A stretch of 64,000 nucleotides of DNA, from assembly GCF_017352155.2 (NCBI RefSeq), contig NZ_CP071462.1, forward strand, positions 3,286,001-3,350,000. Direction: 5' to 3'. The notes beneath the pieces were generated by a model. It was not told the DNA's origin and searched no databases. It was given only the letters and a program-made list of their open reading frames with translations. This DNA comes from Haloterrigena alkaliphila. Its GTDB lineage: Archaea; Halobacteriota; Halobacteria; Halobacteriales; Natrialbaceae. The position numbers were made by a program, and so were the translations under genes. Each line of letters starts with the position of its first letter. Position 1 is the stretch's first letter. Shown here piece by piece: positions 31,095 through 40,248 of this stretch.

Positions 31095-31883
31095 TCACCC
31101 GAAGACGTCCTCCGCGTCGATGCGCGCGCCGAGGATGTGCCGAAGACCGACGACCAGCCCGTGATCCGGGCCCTTCGCCCAGATGGCCGTCTCCTCGACC
31201 TGCCCCGGGCGGGGCTGCTCGGTGACGGCGCCGAGCAGCACCGATCGCCGATCGACCATGACGATTCGGCTGAAGCGCTTGGTCTCGAGGGTCGACGAAT
31301 CGGCCGCGAGGTCCGTGACGGCGACCGTCGCGTCGGGAACCGCCGACGCGACCCGCTCTTCGGTGTCCTCGGTTCCGGATTCGACGATCACGTCGACGCC
31401 GCGATCGCTCGCCGCCGCCAGCGCCTCGAGGAGTTGGGTCTCCAGCACGTCGCCCTCGGCCAGCAGGACGTAGATCTCCTCCTCGACGTCATCGAGAAAC
31501 TCGTTGATTCGATTGGAGACGTGCTCGTGGTCGGCGATCGCCCACGCGCCCTTCTCCTCGAGGTCGTTCGACTGGCGCAGCCCCGAGAGCGCCTCGTCGG
31601 CCGACGCGATCGTCGACTCGTACTGCTCCCGGAGCGCCTCGAGGGCTGCGTTCTTCGAAATCGCCCGGTACTCTCGGGGCTCGGATTGCTGGACGTCGAC
31701 TAGGCCCCGACGGTGGAGCCGGTCGACCGCGTCGTAGACGCGCGAACGCGGCACGTCCGAGAGCGTGGCGATCTCCGAAGCGGTCGCCGTCGCGACCCGC
31801 GAGAGCGCGACGAAACAGCGCGCCTCGTACTCGGTCAGCCCGAGTTCCGTCAGGAGACCGACTGCCTGCTCTTCGGTAGGCAT
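31095..31883 (-). CDS. TrmB-family transcription regulator, short form
   Basis: The 262-residue protein has a winged helix at about residues 5-80 (SEIATLSDVPRSRVYDAVDR) and an alpha-helical linker. The C-terminal domain resembles a phospholipase D-like receiver fold (IYVLLAEGDVLETQLLEALA). It lacks the longer C-terminal sensor sheet of the TrmB at 224. The effector and targets are unknown. It is in line with, and 21 bases downstream of, the DUF7344 gene, so the two regulators may be co-transcribed. Confidence 0.88.
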   Translation of the reverse strand: MPTEEQAVGLLTELGLTEYEARCFVALSRVATATASEIATLSDVPRSRVYDAVDRLHRRGLVDVQQSEPREYRAISKNAALEALREQYESTIASADEALSGLRQSNDLEEKGAWAIADHEHVSNRINEFLDDVEEEIYVLLAEGDVLETQLLEALAAASDRGVDVIVESGTEDTEERVASAVPDATVAVTDLAADSSTLETKRFSRIVMVDRRSVLLGAVTEQPRPGQVEETAIWAKGPDHGLVVGLRHILGARIDAEDVFG

Positions 31884-31904
31884 GGTCGGACGTTCTCCGG
31901 CACC

Positions 31905-32330
31905 CTACTGGGGCTGAGGCCTGCGCGTGCCGGCATCGACCGCCGTCTCGAGGGCACACGCCCGCGCGAGCAGGTCGGCGCCGGCCCCGCGGAGGGAGAC
32001 GGTGTTCTCGTCGGGATTAAAGTCGACGGCGCCGTCGGCCGCCAATTTCGGGACGTGGACGTGGCGCAGGGCGATCCGCACCCGGCGGCGGGTGCCCAGC
32101 AGCGCGTCGCCGCACTCGGCGATCGCGCCGCGTCGGTGGTCCTGTTCCTCGAGAGTCATGTGATCGGCGAGATCGGAGAGCGAGACCGCCTCCTCGCAGT
32201 CTTCGAGATAGCGGAGGATACTCCGACGGCGGGGATCGGCGAGGAGGTCGACCGTCGACCCCGTCTCGTCGGCCGATCCCGCGGCCCCGACCGGCGTCAG
32301 GGACTCGGGATCGGAAATCACGGGAAGCAT
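31905..32330 (-). CDS. DUF7344/ArsR-like winged-helix regulator
   Basis: The 141-residue protein has a disordered start (1-25), then STVDLLADPRRRSILRYLED, a recognition helix region LSDLADHM, and RRRVRIALRHVHVPKLAADG, the last being the family pattern of a helix followed by the beta wing. It is probably a DNA-binding regulator. It immediately precedes the TrmB-type gene on the same strand. Confidence 0.8.
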   Translation of the reverse strand: MLPVISDPESLTPVGAAGSADETGSTVDLLADPRRRSILRYLEDCEEAVSLSDLADHMTLEEQDHRRGAIAECGDALLGTRRRVRIALRHVHVPKLAADGAVDFNPDENTVSLRGAGADLLARACALETAVDAGTRRPQPQ

Positions 32331-32434
32331 ACCCGGCTTTGGGAGCGTTCCTATTTGTGCACGCCGCCAAATCAGTCAGGTATCCGCGCGGACGGGACCG
32401 TCGCGAACCGCCGACCGTCCCGAAAAGTGGGGAG

Positions 32435-33469
32435 TTAGATGTAGCCCTGATCGAGCAGCAGTTCGCCGTTGAGCACGCTCGCGCCGGCGGCGCCGCGGAT
32501 GGTGTTGTGTGCGAGACAGTTGTACTGGAGGCCGAACGGCGACTCCTGGAGGCCACCCGCGGCGACGGCCATTCCGCCGCCGAGCGTGCGGTCCATCCGG
32601 GGCTGGGGCCGGTCGGGTTCCTCGAAGACGTGGATGAGCGGCTCCGGCGAGGAGCGCAGGTCGAGCGACGGGTACTCGCGCATGGCCTCGGCGGCCGCGT
32701 CGGCGGTGAGGTCCTCCTCGGTCTCGACCCAGACGTTCTCGAGGTGGCCGTCGATGGTCGGGATGCGGTTACAGGAGGCGGCGACCTCCATGCCGTTGTG
32801 GGTCAGTTCGGCGCCGTCGAACTCGCCGAGCAGTTTCCGGGACTCGGTCTCGAGCTTGTCCTCCTCGCTGCCGATGTAGGGGATGGCGTTGTCGATGATC
32901 TCCATCGAGGTGACGCCGTCGTAGCCCGCGCCGGAGACGGCCTGCAGCGTCGAGACGTGGACCTTCTCGAGGCCGTAGTCGGTCAGCGCCGCGAGGGTGG
33001 GGACGAAGGTGATCGTCGAGCAGTTGGGGTTCTTGACCATCGCGCCGTCCCAGCCGCGCTCGTCGCGCTGGACCTCCAGCAGGTCGATGTGTTCGGGGTT
33101 GACCTCCGGGATCACGAGCGGAATATCGTCGTCCATCCGACCGTTCGAGGAGTTCGAGGAGACGACGTAGCCGGCCTCGCAGAACCCGGGCTCGACCTCC
33201 GCGCCGACGCTCGAGGGGAGCGACGAGAAGATGAGGTCGACGTCGTTCGGGACGTCGTCGGGGTCGGTCTCGCGGACGGTCATGTCGGCGACGTCGTTCG
33301 GAATCGGGCTGTCGACGCGCCACTTCGCGGCCTGGCGATACGACTTGCCCGCGCTGGATTCGCTGGCGGTCAGTGCTGCGATCTCGAAGTCGGGGTGTGG
33401 ATCGAGAAGCTGGATCAGTCGCTGTCCGACGGCACCGGTCGCACCGAGGACGCCTGCTCGTACTGCCAT
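32435..33469 (-). CDS. asd: Aspartate-semialdehyde dehydrogenase
   Basis: The 344-residue NADP enzyme reduces aspartyl phosphate to aspartate semialdehyde, feeding lysine, threonine and methionine synthesis. The Rossmann loop is [17 protein letters not shown], the catalytic Cys lies in [11 protein letters not shown], and the substrate-binding Arg/His segment occurs in [13 protein letters not shown]. The protein is full length and fits the archaeal type. It appears monocistronic. Confidence 0.95.
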   Translation of the reverse strand: MAVRAGVLGATGAVGQRLIQLLDPHPDFEIAALTASESSAGKSYRQAAKWRVDSPIPNDVADMTVRETDPDDVPNDVDLIFSSLPSSVGAEVEPGFCEAGYVVSSNSSNGRMDDDIPLVIPEVNPEHIDLLEVQRDERGWDGAMVKNPNCSTITFVPTLAALTDYGLEKVHVSTLQAVSGAGYDGVTSMEIIDNAIPYIGSEEDKLETESRKLLGEFDGAELTHNGMEVAASCNRIPTIDGHLENVWVETEEDLTADAAAEAMREYPSLDLRSSPEPLIHVFEEPDRPQPRMDRTLGGGMAVAAGGLQESPFGLQYNCLAHNTIRGAAGASVLNGELLLDQGYI

Positions 33470-33665
33470 TTTCCGGCACTCCGGGACGAGTCCGCAAAAC
33501 CGTTTGGGTTTGGTCTTGCGATTCGACCGACGGCCGCTTCGCGTCGGTCAGCCGACTCTCGGCCGGAGTCGCGACGACCCCCGTCGGCCGCGCATAGAAG
33601 CCATTAAGAAAACGGAGTGAAATCTATCGACCGATGCACGTACTACAGGTTCGATCGGACGCGGG

Positions 33666-33932
33666 GTGGTCCCGGTGACGAACTCGACCGCGAGTTCGAG
33701 CGGCGTCGGCCCGTTCGACTCGCTGTTCCAGACCGGTGCCGCAGTCGTCTCGGCGATACTCTTTCTCGCCGCGATTTTCGTGGGCTGGACGGGGTATTCT
33801 GGCGGCTTCATCCCCGTCACCGGCACGGAACTGAGCGTCGTCTCGGGCGCAGTCGGGCTCATGCTCCTGAGCTTCTTCGGCCTCGTCGCACTCGTCGCCG
33901 CGTTCTTCATGGAATCCGGCTTCGACCACTGA
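33666..33932 (+). CDS. Small two-helix membrane protein
   Basis: The 88-residue protein has a short Ser/Thr-rich start, a hydrophobic helix (VVSAILFLAAIFVGWTGYSG) and a second helix (VVSGAVGLMLLSFFGLVALVAAFFME). GTG codons at 33666 and 33675 are both possible starts. It is an unknown family, probably a haloarchaeal membrane protein. It stands alone between divergent asd and convergent rps17e. Confidence 0.6.
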   Translation: MVPVTNSTASSSGVGPFDSLFQTGAAVVSAILFLAAIFVGWTGYSGGFIPVTGTELSVVSGAVGLMLLSFFGLVALVAAFFMESGFDH

Positions 33933-34095
33933 CGACTCGCGTTCGGTGCCGATCGGTTCTTCGGTCCAGCCGCTCCCTCGAAAGCGGCGGTACCGTCGAC
34001 GGTGACCGCTCACCGCTGCCCCGCTAGCGACGCGAGCGTCGCGGCGCCGATACCGTCGGCTCGAGAGCGCGTGAACGCGAGACAAAAGCGCCGGC

Positions 34096-34290
34096 TTATG
34101 CGGTCGCCGCCTGGGAACTCTTCTTCCGGGTGACGTAGCCCGCGATCCGGTTGCGAACGCCCTTGGACTCGACGTTGGTGAGCTTGCTGACGCTGTCTTT
34201 GTTCTGTTCGAAGTCGGTCGTAAACGCGTCCGGATACCGCTCCAGGAGGAGGGTCCCGGTCTTCTTGACGTAGGCCGGTTTGATTGCCAT
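34096..34290 (-). CDS. rps17e: 30S ribosomal protein S17e
   Basis: The 64-residue archaeal and eukaryotic small-subunit protein begins [20 protein letters not shown] and ends [10 protein letters not shown]. It is full length for an archaeal S17e. It lies downstream of the DUF447 gene on the same strand, separated by 114 bases, so it could be the last gene of that operon or have its own promoter. Confidence 0.97.
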   Translation of the reverse strand: MAIKPAYVKKTGTLLLERYPDAFTTDFEQNKDSVSKLTNVESKGVRNRIAGYVTRKKSSQAATA

Positions 34291-34404
34291 GTGGGGAGGT
34301 TCCGTCCAGAGGCTCTTAATGCCTTTCTCTTCGACCGTGCGACGCGGGACGCAACGTGAGACACTGTCGCCGCCGGCGGTCGGCGGCCCGATCGCGTCGC
34401 TCGC

Positions 34405-35118
34405 TTACCACTCCGCGTGCTCGCGAACGCGCTCGAGCGCCTCGCGCTCGCGCGGCCCGCCGGCGCGGTCGACGACCGACGCGCAGTACGCGAGGCGTTC
34501 CCGGAGTTCGTCGTCGTCGTAGCCCGCCACGCCGAGTCGCGACGCGGCGACGGTCGCCTCGACGACGGCGCCGAACCCGCGGTCGACGGTCGGCACCCTC
34601 GTCGACTCCACGGCGGACTCGAGGAGGCGGAGCGCCCACTCCTCCCATTCGGTTCCCGCGTCGGTCCCCGACTCGAGGGGGTCGACGGCGACGCGAACCC
34701 ACGCGCTGGCGGACTCGAGGAGCGGCTCCTCGCGCTCGACGATCGAGAGCGCGGCGTCGGCGAAGACGACTGGATCGTCGACGAACTGCACGTAGCCCTC
34801 GCCCCGCCGGTGAAAGTTGCCTCGGGTGCGGGTCCGGCCCCACGTGCGCGCGGTGACGTACTCGTTGGCAGCGCGTCCGCCGTCACTGGCGTCGTTAGCG
34901 GCGGGTCCGTCGTCACCGGCGTGGTCCTCGTCGCACGTCTCGCCGTCGGGGGCGAACACCCCGAGTGCCGCGAAGTTCCACAGGCCGTTCGGTCCGCGGG
35001 TCGCCACGACGGTTTCGGTGACTCCCGACAGCGGAACGGGCCAGTCGGCGGTAGCGGACCCATTGGGGCTCGAGTCGCGCGCGCCTCGGTCGTCGGGCCG
35101 CGACTCCTCGGCGGTCAT
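34405..35118 (-). CDS. DUF447 family protein (flavin-reductase-like fold)
   Basis: The 237-residue protein has the family pattern VTETVVATRGPNGLWNFAALGV near the start, GNFHRRGEGYVQFVDDP, and a helical C-terminal part. DUF447 proteins have a split-barrel FMN-binding domain. In several archaea they are genomically linked to the CitG-like family, as here, where the start overlaps the CitG-like stop by 4 bases. The reaction is unknown. Acidic insertions (about 55-85) are halophile-specific. Confidence 0.85.
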   Translation of the reverse strand: MTAEESRPDDRGARDSSPNGSATADWPVPLSGVTETVVATRGPNGLWNFAALGVFAPDGETCDEDHAGDDGPAANDASDGGRAANEYVTARTWGRTRTRGNFHRRGEGYVQFVDDPVVFADAALSIVEREEPLLESASAWVRVAVDPLESGTDAGTEWEEWALRLLESAVESTRVPTVDRGFGAVVEATVAASRLGVAGYDDDELRERLAYCASVVDRAGGPREREALERVREHAEW

Positions 35119-35972
35119 ACCGCGATCGCCTCCCGCTCGAGGGCGATGAACAGCCCCGCGGCCGTGACGTCGGCGGTCGTCCCCGGATTGACGCCGCGGG
35201 CGACGAGGTCGTCCGCGAAGGTCTCGACCGCGTCGGGGTCGGTCTCGAGGGCGTCGCGCTCGAGCAGTTCGGCCGCGCGGTCGCTCACCTCGCGGGCGAC
35301 GGCCTCGCCGCTACGGGTCGCGACGAGCGTGTCGGGACGGTCGGCCAGCAGCGACAGAAAGACCGCGGCGGTTCGCTTCGTCACCGGCGCGTCCGGATCG
35401 GCGTCGGCGAGCCGTTCGGCGGCGGCAAAGGAGCGCTCGAAGCCGGTCACCCACTCGCGGGCGACGTCGTCGCCGGGGACGCTGCGCTCCATCACGTCCA
35501 GCAGCGTCAGCCCCCGGTCCTCGAGGGCCGGGACGGCGTCGCTCCCGCGGCGGACGTCCAGCGGTTCCATGTCCGCGGGCGGGTCGCCGACGAAGACGTC
35601 GACGCGGTCGAACGCCCGGTAGAAGTCGGCCGCGTCGGCGACGGTGGTGTCCTCGCAGACGGCCTCGACGGTCGGCTGGGCCAACTCCTCGCGAGCGGCC
35701 CGGACCAGCGGCACGAGCAACAGCAGCGAGCCGAACTGGGTGTTGCCCCCGCCCTGTTCGGCCATTCCCGCGACGGCGCGTTCGAAAGCCGCGCCGACCG
35801 CCGCTCCGTCTCCGGCCAGTTCGAGCCCCTCGCGGGCCCCGACGGCGCCCGCCAGAAAGTGTTCGAATCGCAGGTCCTCGAGGTCGCGGTGGCGATCCAC
35901 GTTCCCCGGCTTGGGGGTGCCCGCGACCTCGAGCAGCAGCGCCAGTTCCGCGTTCCGCGCCGGCGTTCGCAT
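35115..35972 (-). CDS. Triphosphoribosyl-dephospho-CoA synthase-like (CitG/MdcB family)
   Basis: The 285-residue all-helical nucleotidyl transferase-like protein carries the family motif TPKPGNVDRHRDLEDLRFEHFL, with its Lys, Asp and Arg residues. A conserved GGNTQFGSLLLLVPL is also present. In bacteria the family makes the citrate/malonate lyase prosthetic-group precursor from ATP and dephospho-CoA. No lyase is known near this gene, so a different cofactor role is likely. The ATG at 35972 gives the usual length. It is coupled to DUF447. Confidence 0.85.
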   Translation of the reverse strand: MRTPARNAELALLLEVAGTPKPGNVDRHRDLEDLRFEHFLAGAVGAREGLELAGDGAAVGAAFERAVAGMAEQGGGNTQFGSLLLLVPLVRAAREELAQPTVEAVCEDTTVADAADFYRAFDRVDVFVGDPPADMEPLDVRRGSDAVPALEDRGLTLLDVMERSVPGDDVAREWVTGFERSFAAAERLADADPDAPVTKRTAAVFLSLLADRPDTLVATRSGEAVAREVSDRAAELLERDALETDPDAVETFADDLVARGVNPGTTADVTAAGLFIALEREAIAV

Positions 35973-36101
35973 GGATCGGGCTACGGGCGGGGAGGGTTTA
36001 GGCGTGTGCTTCTGATCGTTCGACACTCGATGGCTCGAGGTGCGTACTGGAGGTTCGCGTACTGGTGGTTCGAAGCGGGTTGGGACGGGGAAAGTGTGCT
36101 G

Positions 36102-36235
36102 CTATCGTGGCAACAGGGAATCGCCACACTCTCCCCAGCCGATTCGCTCGTTTCACTCGCTCATCCCTCGCACGACGTTACCGGTGCGCCTTCGTAGTAC
36201 TCAGGCGCCCCGTCAGCGCGCGCCACCGCACGCCG
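36102..36235 (+). repeat. Dispersed intergenic repeat, copy C
   Basis: The copy starts CTATCGTGGCAACAGGGAATCG, with block CTCCCCAGCCGATTCGCTCG, CGCTCATCCCTCGCAC and the end CAGCGCGCGCCACCGCACGC. It is the same block order as copies A and B, 7 kb away. It fills most of the 274-base gap between the CitG-like gene and the zinc-ribbon gene. Confidence 0.8.
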
Positions 36236-36246
36236 ACTGGGCACTA

Positions 36247-36468
36247 TCAGCGATAGACGTCCTGATAGGCCTCGCGATACTCCCGGAGCGCGATCCGCGC
36301 CCGGCGTCGCGAGGTGAAGCCGAACCCGACCGCCGGACAGTCCTCGCTCGGACACGCCCAGGTGAACGTCTCCGAATCCGGGTCTCTGGTGACCGATACG
36401 TCCGCGTCGCACCGGGGACACTGCCAGCCCCAGCGCATATTCCCTGCGTACTCGTTCGGTCGCCCCAT
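36247..36468 (-). CDS. Zinc-ribbon small protein
   Basis: The 73-residue protein carries CPRC near the start and CPSEDC later, a four-Cys zinc ribbon around a beta hairpin (VSVTRDPDSETFTWAC). A basic helix follows (SRRRARIALREYREAYQDVYR). It may bind nucleic acid or a protein. Starts at 36468 (MGRPNEYAGN) and 36438 (MRWGWQC) are possible. It lies between the CitG-like and the F420-related genes on the same strand. Confidence 0.7.
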   Translation of the reverse strand: MGRPNEYAGNMRWGWQCPRCDADVSVTRDPDSETFTWACPSEDCPAVGFGFTSRRRARIALREYREAYQDVYR

Positions 36469-36614
36469 CTGGTTCTACGTTCGGGTCGTCTTCGCGTCTG
36501 AAGTGTCTCGACATGCATATCGTGGCGCTTTATTATAGGTCGACGAATCTGACGGTCCGGTATCGATGCGCTCCCCGACTTCCGGACAGCCTAATCGCCT
36601 GAGAATCAGAGGAC

Positions 36615-36668
36615 CCGGCCGTCTGAGTGGCTGAGTAGCCGATCATCTGATAATCCGGCCGTCTAAGT
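36615..36668. repeat. Imperfect direct repeat, 40-bp period
   Basis: CCGGCCGTCTGAGT at 36615-36628 recurs as CCGGCCGTCTAAGT at 36655-36668 with one mismatch. The related CTGAGAATC and CTGATAATC also recur. It lies in the 219-base gap beyond the end of the Dus-like gene, with no other feature seen there. Confidence 0.55.
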
Positions 36669-36687
36669 ACCCAACCGCTCGAGCGCG

Positions 36688-37440
36688 TTACCGCGACGAC
36701 CGCGCCTCGAGCCCGAGGTGTCGATCCACGGCCTCCCGAACTCGCTCGAGCACGGCGGGGTCGTCGCTGGGACGGCCGACGCTGACCGCGTCGGCGCCGT
36801 ACTCGACGTACTCCCGGACGGTCGCGTCGTCGCGGACGCCGTTGTTGGCGACGACGAAGAGATCGGTGGCGTCGACGACGTCCGCGATCACCGACTCGGA
36901 GTCCATCGCGTCGACGTGGACGTAGTCGGCGCCCGCGTCCTCGAGGGCGACCGCCAGCGCGGGGAGGTCGACGCCGGAGACCTCGGCGCGGACCTTCACG
37001 CCGACGGTGGCGCCGGTGTCGGCCGCTCGGCGGACGTAGGTAGAGAGGCGCTCGCGGTCGCGCAGGAGCGTCTCGCCGCAGCCGACCGCGCAGAGCTCGT
37101 CCTGCCGGCAGTGGGCGTTGATCTCGAGGAAGGCGTCCCGGTCCCGGCAGATCCGCGCCGCGTCGGCGACGGGGTCCGGGGTCGCACTCCGGACGTTGAA
37201 CCCCGGCTGGACGGGCGCGTCCTCGAGGCCGGCGAGCTGGCGGTCGATGAACGCCAGCGGGTCGTCGGGGAGGAACTCGTTGCGCTCGCGGGCGACGAGT
37301 TCCCGCGCCGCCGCGCGGGACTCCTCGTCGACGGCGATGCCGCCGAGGACCGCCGCGCCGGCGTACTCGGATCCGGCGCGGGCCCACTCGGCGTCGGCGT
37401 CGCCGCTGAGACTCGCGAGGGCGAGAGGGGGTGTGAACAT
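36688..37440 (-). CDS. Dus-like flavin TIM-barrel protein
   Basis: The 250-residue TIM barrel is related to tRNA-dihydrouridine synthases. It contains FLEINAHCRQDELCAVGCGETLL (the family Glu-Asn and Cys region, here with extra Cys), TVGVKVRAEVSG, the His-containing strand YVHVDAMDS, and FVVANNGVRDD followed by ADAVSVGRPS. The C-terminal helical tRNA-binding domain of true Dus enzymes is missing, so tRNA may not be the substrate. It begins 10 bases after cofD ends on the same strand, which suggests a link to coenzyme F420 chemistry (inferred). Confidence 0.75.
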   Translation of the reverse strand: MFTPPLALASLSGDADAEWARAGSEYAGAAVLGGIAVDEESRAAARELVARERNEFLPDDPLAFIDRQLAGLEDAPVQPGFNVRSATPDPVADAARICRDRDAFLEINAHCRQDELCAVGCGETLLRDRERLSTYVRRAADTGATVGVKVRAEVSGVDLPALAVALEDAGADYVHVDAMDSESVIADVVDATDLFVVANNGVRDDATVREYVEYGADAVSVGRPSDDPAVLERVREAVDRHLGLEARSSR

Positions 37441-37450
37441 CGGTTCGTGA

Positions 37451-38443
37451 TTAGTCGACGATCTCGATGGCTTCGGCGACCGCGCGTGCGACCCGCGCGG
37501 CGTCCCCCGGCGAGTCGATCCGGATGTCGGTCTGGATCGTCGGCCGGTCGAACGTCGCGTCGTCGCCGTCGTCGATCACGAACGCGTCGGCGAAGGGGTA
37601 GGCCGTCGCCAGCCCCTCGGTGCTCGGCTCGGCGTTGACCGCTTCCATGAGGTCGCCGGCGGGTCCCGAGAACGCCTCGTCGCCGAGGAACGGCGAGACG
37701 GCGACGACCGTCGCCTGCCCGAGCGCGTCGGCGACGCCGGGCAGCGTCAGCATCGGGCCGATGCTCGTGACGGGGTTCGAGGGGCCGATGACGACGGTGT
37801 CCTCGAGCGCCTCGAGGACGCCCGGCGCGGGTTCGGCGTCCGACGAGCCGCGGAACTCGACGGTCTCGACGGCCGGCTCGCCCCGACGGTCGACCCAGTA
37901 CTCCTGAAAGTGCATCATCCCCTCGTCGGTGTGGACGAGGCTCGCGACGGGATCGTCGCTCATCGGCAGCAGGTCTATCGTCAGCCCGAAGGCGGCGGCG
38001 AGTCGCTCGGTCGCCTCGCTCAGCGTGTGGCCCTGATCGAGCAGACTCGTCCGGGTGATGTGGACCGCGCGGTCGCGGTCGCCGATCGTCATGAACTCGC
38101 CGGTCCCCGAGAAGCGCCGCCAGTTCGCGATCTCCCGGCCCGCCGTCTGTTTGTCGTCGGACAGATACTGCGGGCCGTCGGGCAGTCCCGCGGCCGAGGC
38201 GATGTCCGACAGCGCCGCGTTGGTCCGGTGCGTGTCGCCGTCGATTCCCCACCACGTCTCGCGATCGAGTACCCCGCCACCCTGAAACAGCAGCGTATCG
38301 ACGTCCGGCGAGACGAACAGCCCGCCGAGCTCGATGTCGTCGCCCGTGTTGGCGACGACGGTGGTCTCCTCCGGCGAGAACGCGGCGGCGGCACCGTCTA
38401 ACAGCTTCGGCGTTCCGGTGCCTCCGGAGAGGAAGGTTACCAT
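37451..38443 (-). CDS. cofD: 2-phospho-L-lactate transferase (coenzyme F420 synthesis)
   Basis: The 330-residue enzyme transfers the phospholactyl (or related) group to Fo, forming F420-0. The signature [18 protein letters not shown] is at the N-terminus, then [31 protein letters not shown] and [15 protein letters not shown]. It is full length. Cof genes for Fo and glutamate addition are not in this window. It is co-directional with the Dus-like gene. Confidence 0.95.
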   Translation of the reverse strand: MVTFLSGGTGTPKLLDGAAAAFSPEETTVVANTGDDIELGGLFVSPDVDTLLFQGGGVLDRETWWGIDGDTHRTNAALSDIASAAGLPDGPQYLSDDKQTAGREIANWRRFSGTGEFMTIGDRDRAVHITRTSLLDQGHTLSEATERLAAAFGLTIDLLPMSDDPVASLVHTDEGMMHFQEYWVDRRGEPAVETVEFRGSSDAEPAPGVLEALEDTVVIGPSNPVTSIGPMLTLPGVADALGQATVVAVSPFLGDEAFSGPAGDLMEAVNAEPSTEGLATAYPFADAFVIDDGDDATFDRPTIQTDIRIDSPGDAARVARAVAEAIEIVD

Positions 38444-38540
38444 ACGCTACACTCTCGAGCGAGGGTACTTAATCGCTTTCGGCCGCTCGCTCGCCCTCGA
38501 GCGCCCTCGCAACGGGCCCTCGTGTCGGGGGTCCGCTGCC

Positions 38541-40094
38541 CTAGTCGCCGATCCAGTCCGCGAAGCTCCCCTCGAGCAGCGTCTCCGACTGCCGGCGGAC
38601 GTACGCGCGTTGCATCTCCTCGATCGCGGTCTCGAGCGACGCCCCGTCCTCGAGCGTCCCGCTGACCTGCGCGTGCTTCCAGCGAGCGGGGGTCACGCCC
38701 TGCCGAACCCGCCGCCGGAGCGGATAGAGGTACTTGGCGGCCTCCTCCTCGGTCAGTCCGCGGTTGGTCAGGCCGTCCTCGGCGTGGGCCAGCAGGTCCT
38801 CGTAGAGCGCGAGGCAGTCGGTCGTCTCCTTCCCGTCGTTGGTGATCCAGGTTAGCTCGGCCTCGAGGCCGTCGACCATCGCCGAGTAGAAGTTCTCGCG
38901 GGCGATCTGCCAGTCGAGTTCGACGACGGGGTGCTCGAGCCGAGTGAGGCTCTCCATAAGGCCGGCGAAGGCGGCGAGGAAAGCCACGGAGTCGCGGACG
39001 GTCGGCTGGGCCGGAATGGGACGAAACTCGATTCGGGCGTTCGCGGCCGAGCGCGTCGGGCCGCCGAAGACGGGGCGGACCCACCGCCAGTAGGTGCCGT
39101 GCTTGCGCCGAAAGTGGGGGAACTGGTCGTCGAAGCGCTCGCCGGGTTCGACCGGCATCGGCACGATGGTGTCGTCGGCGGCGATCCGGTCTATGGCCTC
39201 GTCGACGGTCTCGAGGTCGCGGGGGAACCGGACCTTCCCTTCGCCCGTCGTCGGGTCGTTCAGGACGGTTTCGAAGACGCTGATCCGGTGTTCCATCCAG
39301 CACTCGTCGAGGATCTCGTCGGCGGTCGCGTCCTCGTCGTACAGATCCGCGGGGAAGAACGGCGAGTTGACGCCGAGTGCGAGCAGCGGGCCAGCGACGC
39401 GCACGGCGTAGTTGAAGTAGTCGGGGAGGTCCGGCGCGTGGGCCACCTGGTAGTGGGGCTGAATCGACGTGATGAGGCTCTCCGGCATGACGGTATCGGC
39501 CTGCAGGGAGACGTTGGGCGCCTCGATGCACATGCCGGCGGACTCGGCCTGATCGGTGTTGGCCATCGCGTGATAGCGGGCCGAGTCGCTCATGTTGGTC
39601 GCGATCCGGAACGACCGTTCGGTGCCGTCGGCGTCGGTCGTCGTCCGCTCGACGCTGTCGGTGAGGTAGGTCGCCGCGTCCTCGCCTTCCGGCGGAATCG
39701 TCCAGAGCGCGTCGCTGACCAGCCGCATCCGCTCGGAGTCGGTGACGTTCAGCGCCGTCCGCAGGCGCGCTTTGACCTCCGACTCCTGGGCGGCGATCCC
39801 GTGGGCGTTCAGCGGCTGCGGGCTGGTCGTCATCTCCGCGTTGTGGAGTCCGAGTTCCTTCTCGAACCCGATGAGTTCGAGCAACCGGCGGGGAACCCGT
39901 CGGAGCGCGCAGTCGTCGTTCTTGACCGCGTAGAACTCGTACTCGAAGCCGACGATGGCCTGCGGGTTGTCGAAGACGCCCTCGTCGACGGCGTCTTTGA
40001 TCACCGCGGCGTCCCGCTCGGCTCGCTCGCGAAACTCCTCGGCGTCGACCGCGAGCACGTCTGCGACCCGCGCCGCGAGTTCCTCTGCTGGCAT
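38541..40094 (-). CDS. Large glutamate-cysteine-ligase-like (GCS2 superfamily) protein
   Basis: The 517-residue protein is a haloarchaeal family related to carboxylate-amine ligases. Visible features are AIVGFEYEFYAVK (acidic metal-binding strand), a middle strand FRIATNMSDSARYHAM, and ANARIEFRPIPAQPTV with a catalytic-type Arg. It is much longer than YbdK/GshA proteins (about 360 residues), the extra length lying in the N-terminal helix and C-terminal helical part. The substrate is unknown. ATGs at 40148 and 40133 are also in frame; the one at 40094 (MPAEELAARV) begins the folded part. It is divergent from DNA ligase. Confidence 0.7.
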   Translation of the reverse strand: MPAEELAARVADVLAVDAEEFRERAERDAAVIKDAVDEGVFDNPQAIVGFEYEFYAVKNDDCALRRVPRRLLELIGFEKELGLHNAEMTTSPQPLNAHGIAAQESEVKARLRTALNVTDSERMRLVSDALWTIPPEGEDAATYLTDSVERTTTDADGTERSFRIATNMSDSARYHAMANTDQAESAGMCIEAPNVSLQADTVMPESLITSIQPHYQVAHAPDLPDYFNYAVRVAGPLLALGVNSPFFPADLYDEDATADEILDECWMEHRISVFETVLNDPTTGEGKVRFPRDLETVDEAIDRIAADDTIVPMPVEPGERFDDQFPHFRRKHGTYWRWVRPVFGGPTRSAANARIEFRPIPAQPTVRDSVAFLAAFAGLMESLTRLEHPVVELDWQIARENFYSAMVDGLEAELTWITNDGKETTDCLALYEDLLAHAEDGLTNRGLTEEEAAKYLYPLRRRVRQGVTPARWKHAQVSGTLEDGASLETAIEEMQRAYVRRQSETLLEGSFADWIGD

Positions 40095-40248
40095 ACCTCC
40101 GTGTGCGCACCCGACTGCCTTGAAAGTCGTCATTGTGGCGGAGTGCACCGACCGACGAACGGCTCTCCGTAGCCACGCTCGAGGAACCGCTGTCCGTTTT
40201 CGAGCCGTCTCAGAACCGTTTTACTTCCGCCGGCGATACACTCCGTCG

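Noticed and set aside
38437-40176. Long Arg-rich frame over the GCS2-like gene
   Set aside because: It is a shadow in another frame: Arg/Pro-rich low-complexity composition typical of GC-rich out-of-frame translation, while the in-frame protein has conserved motifs.
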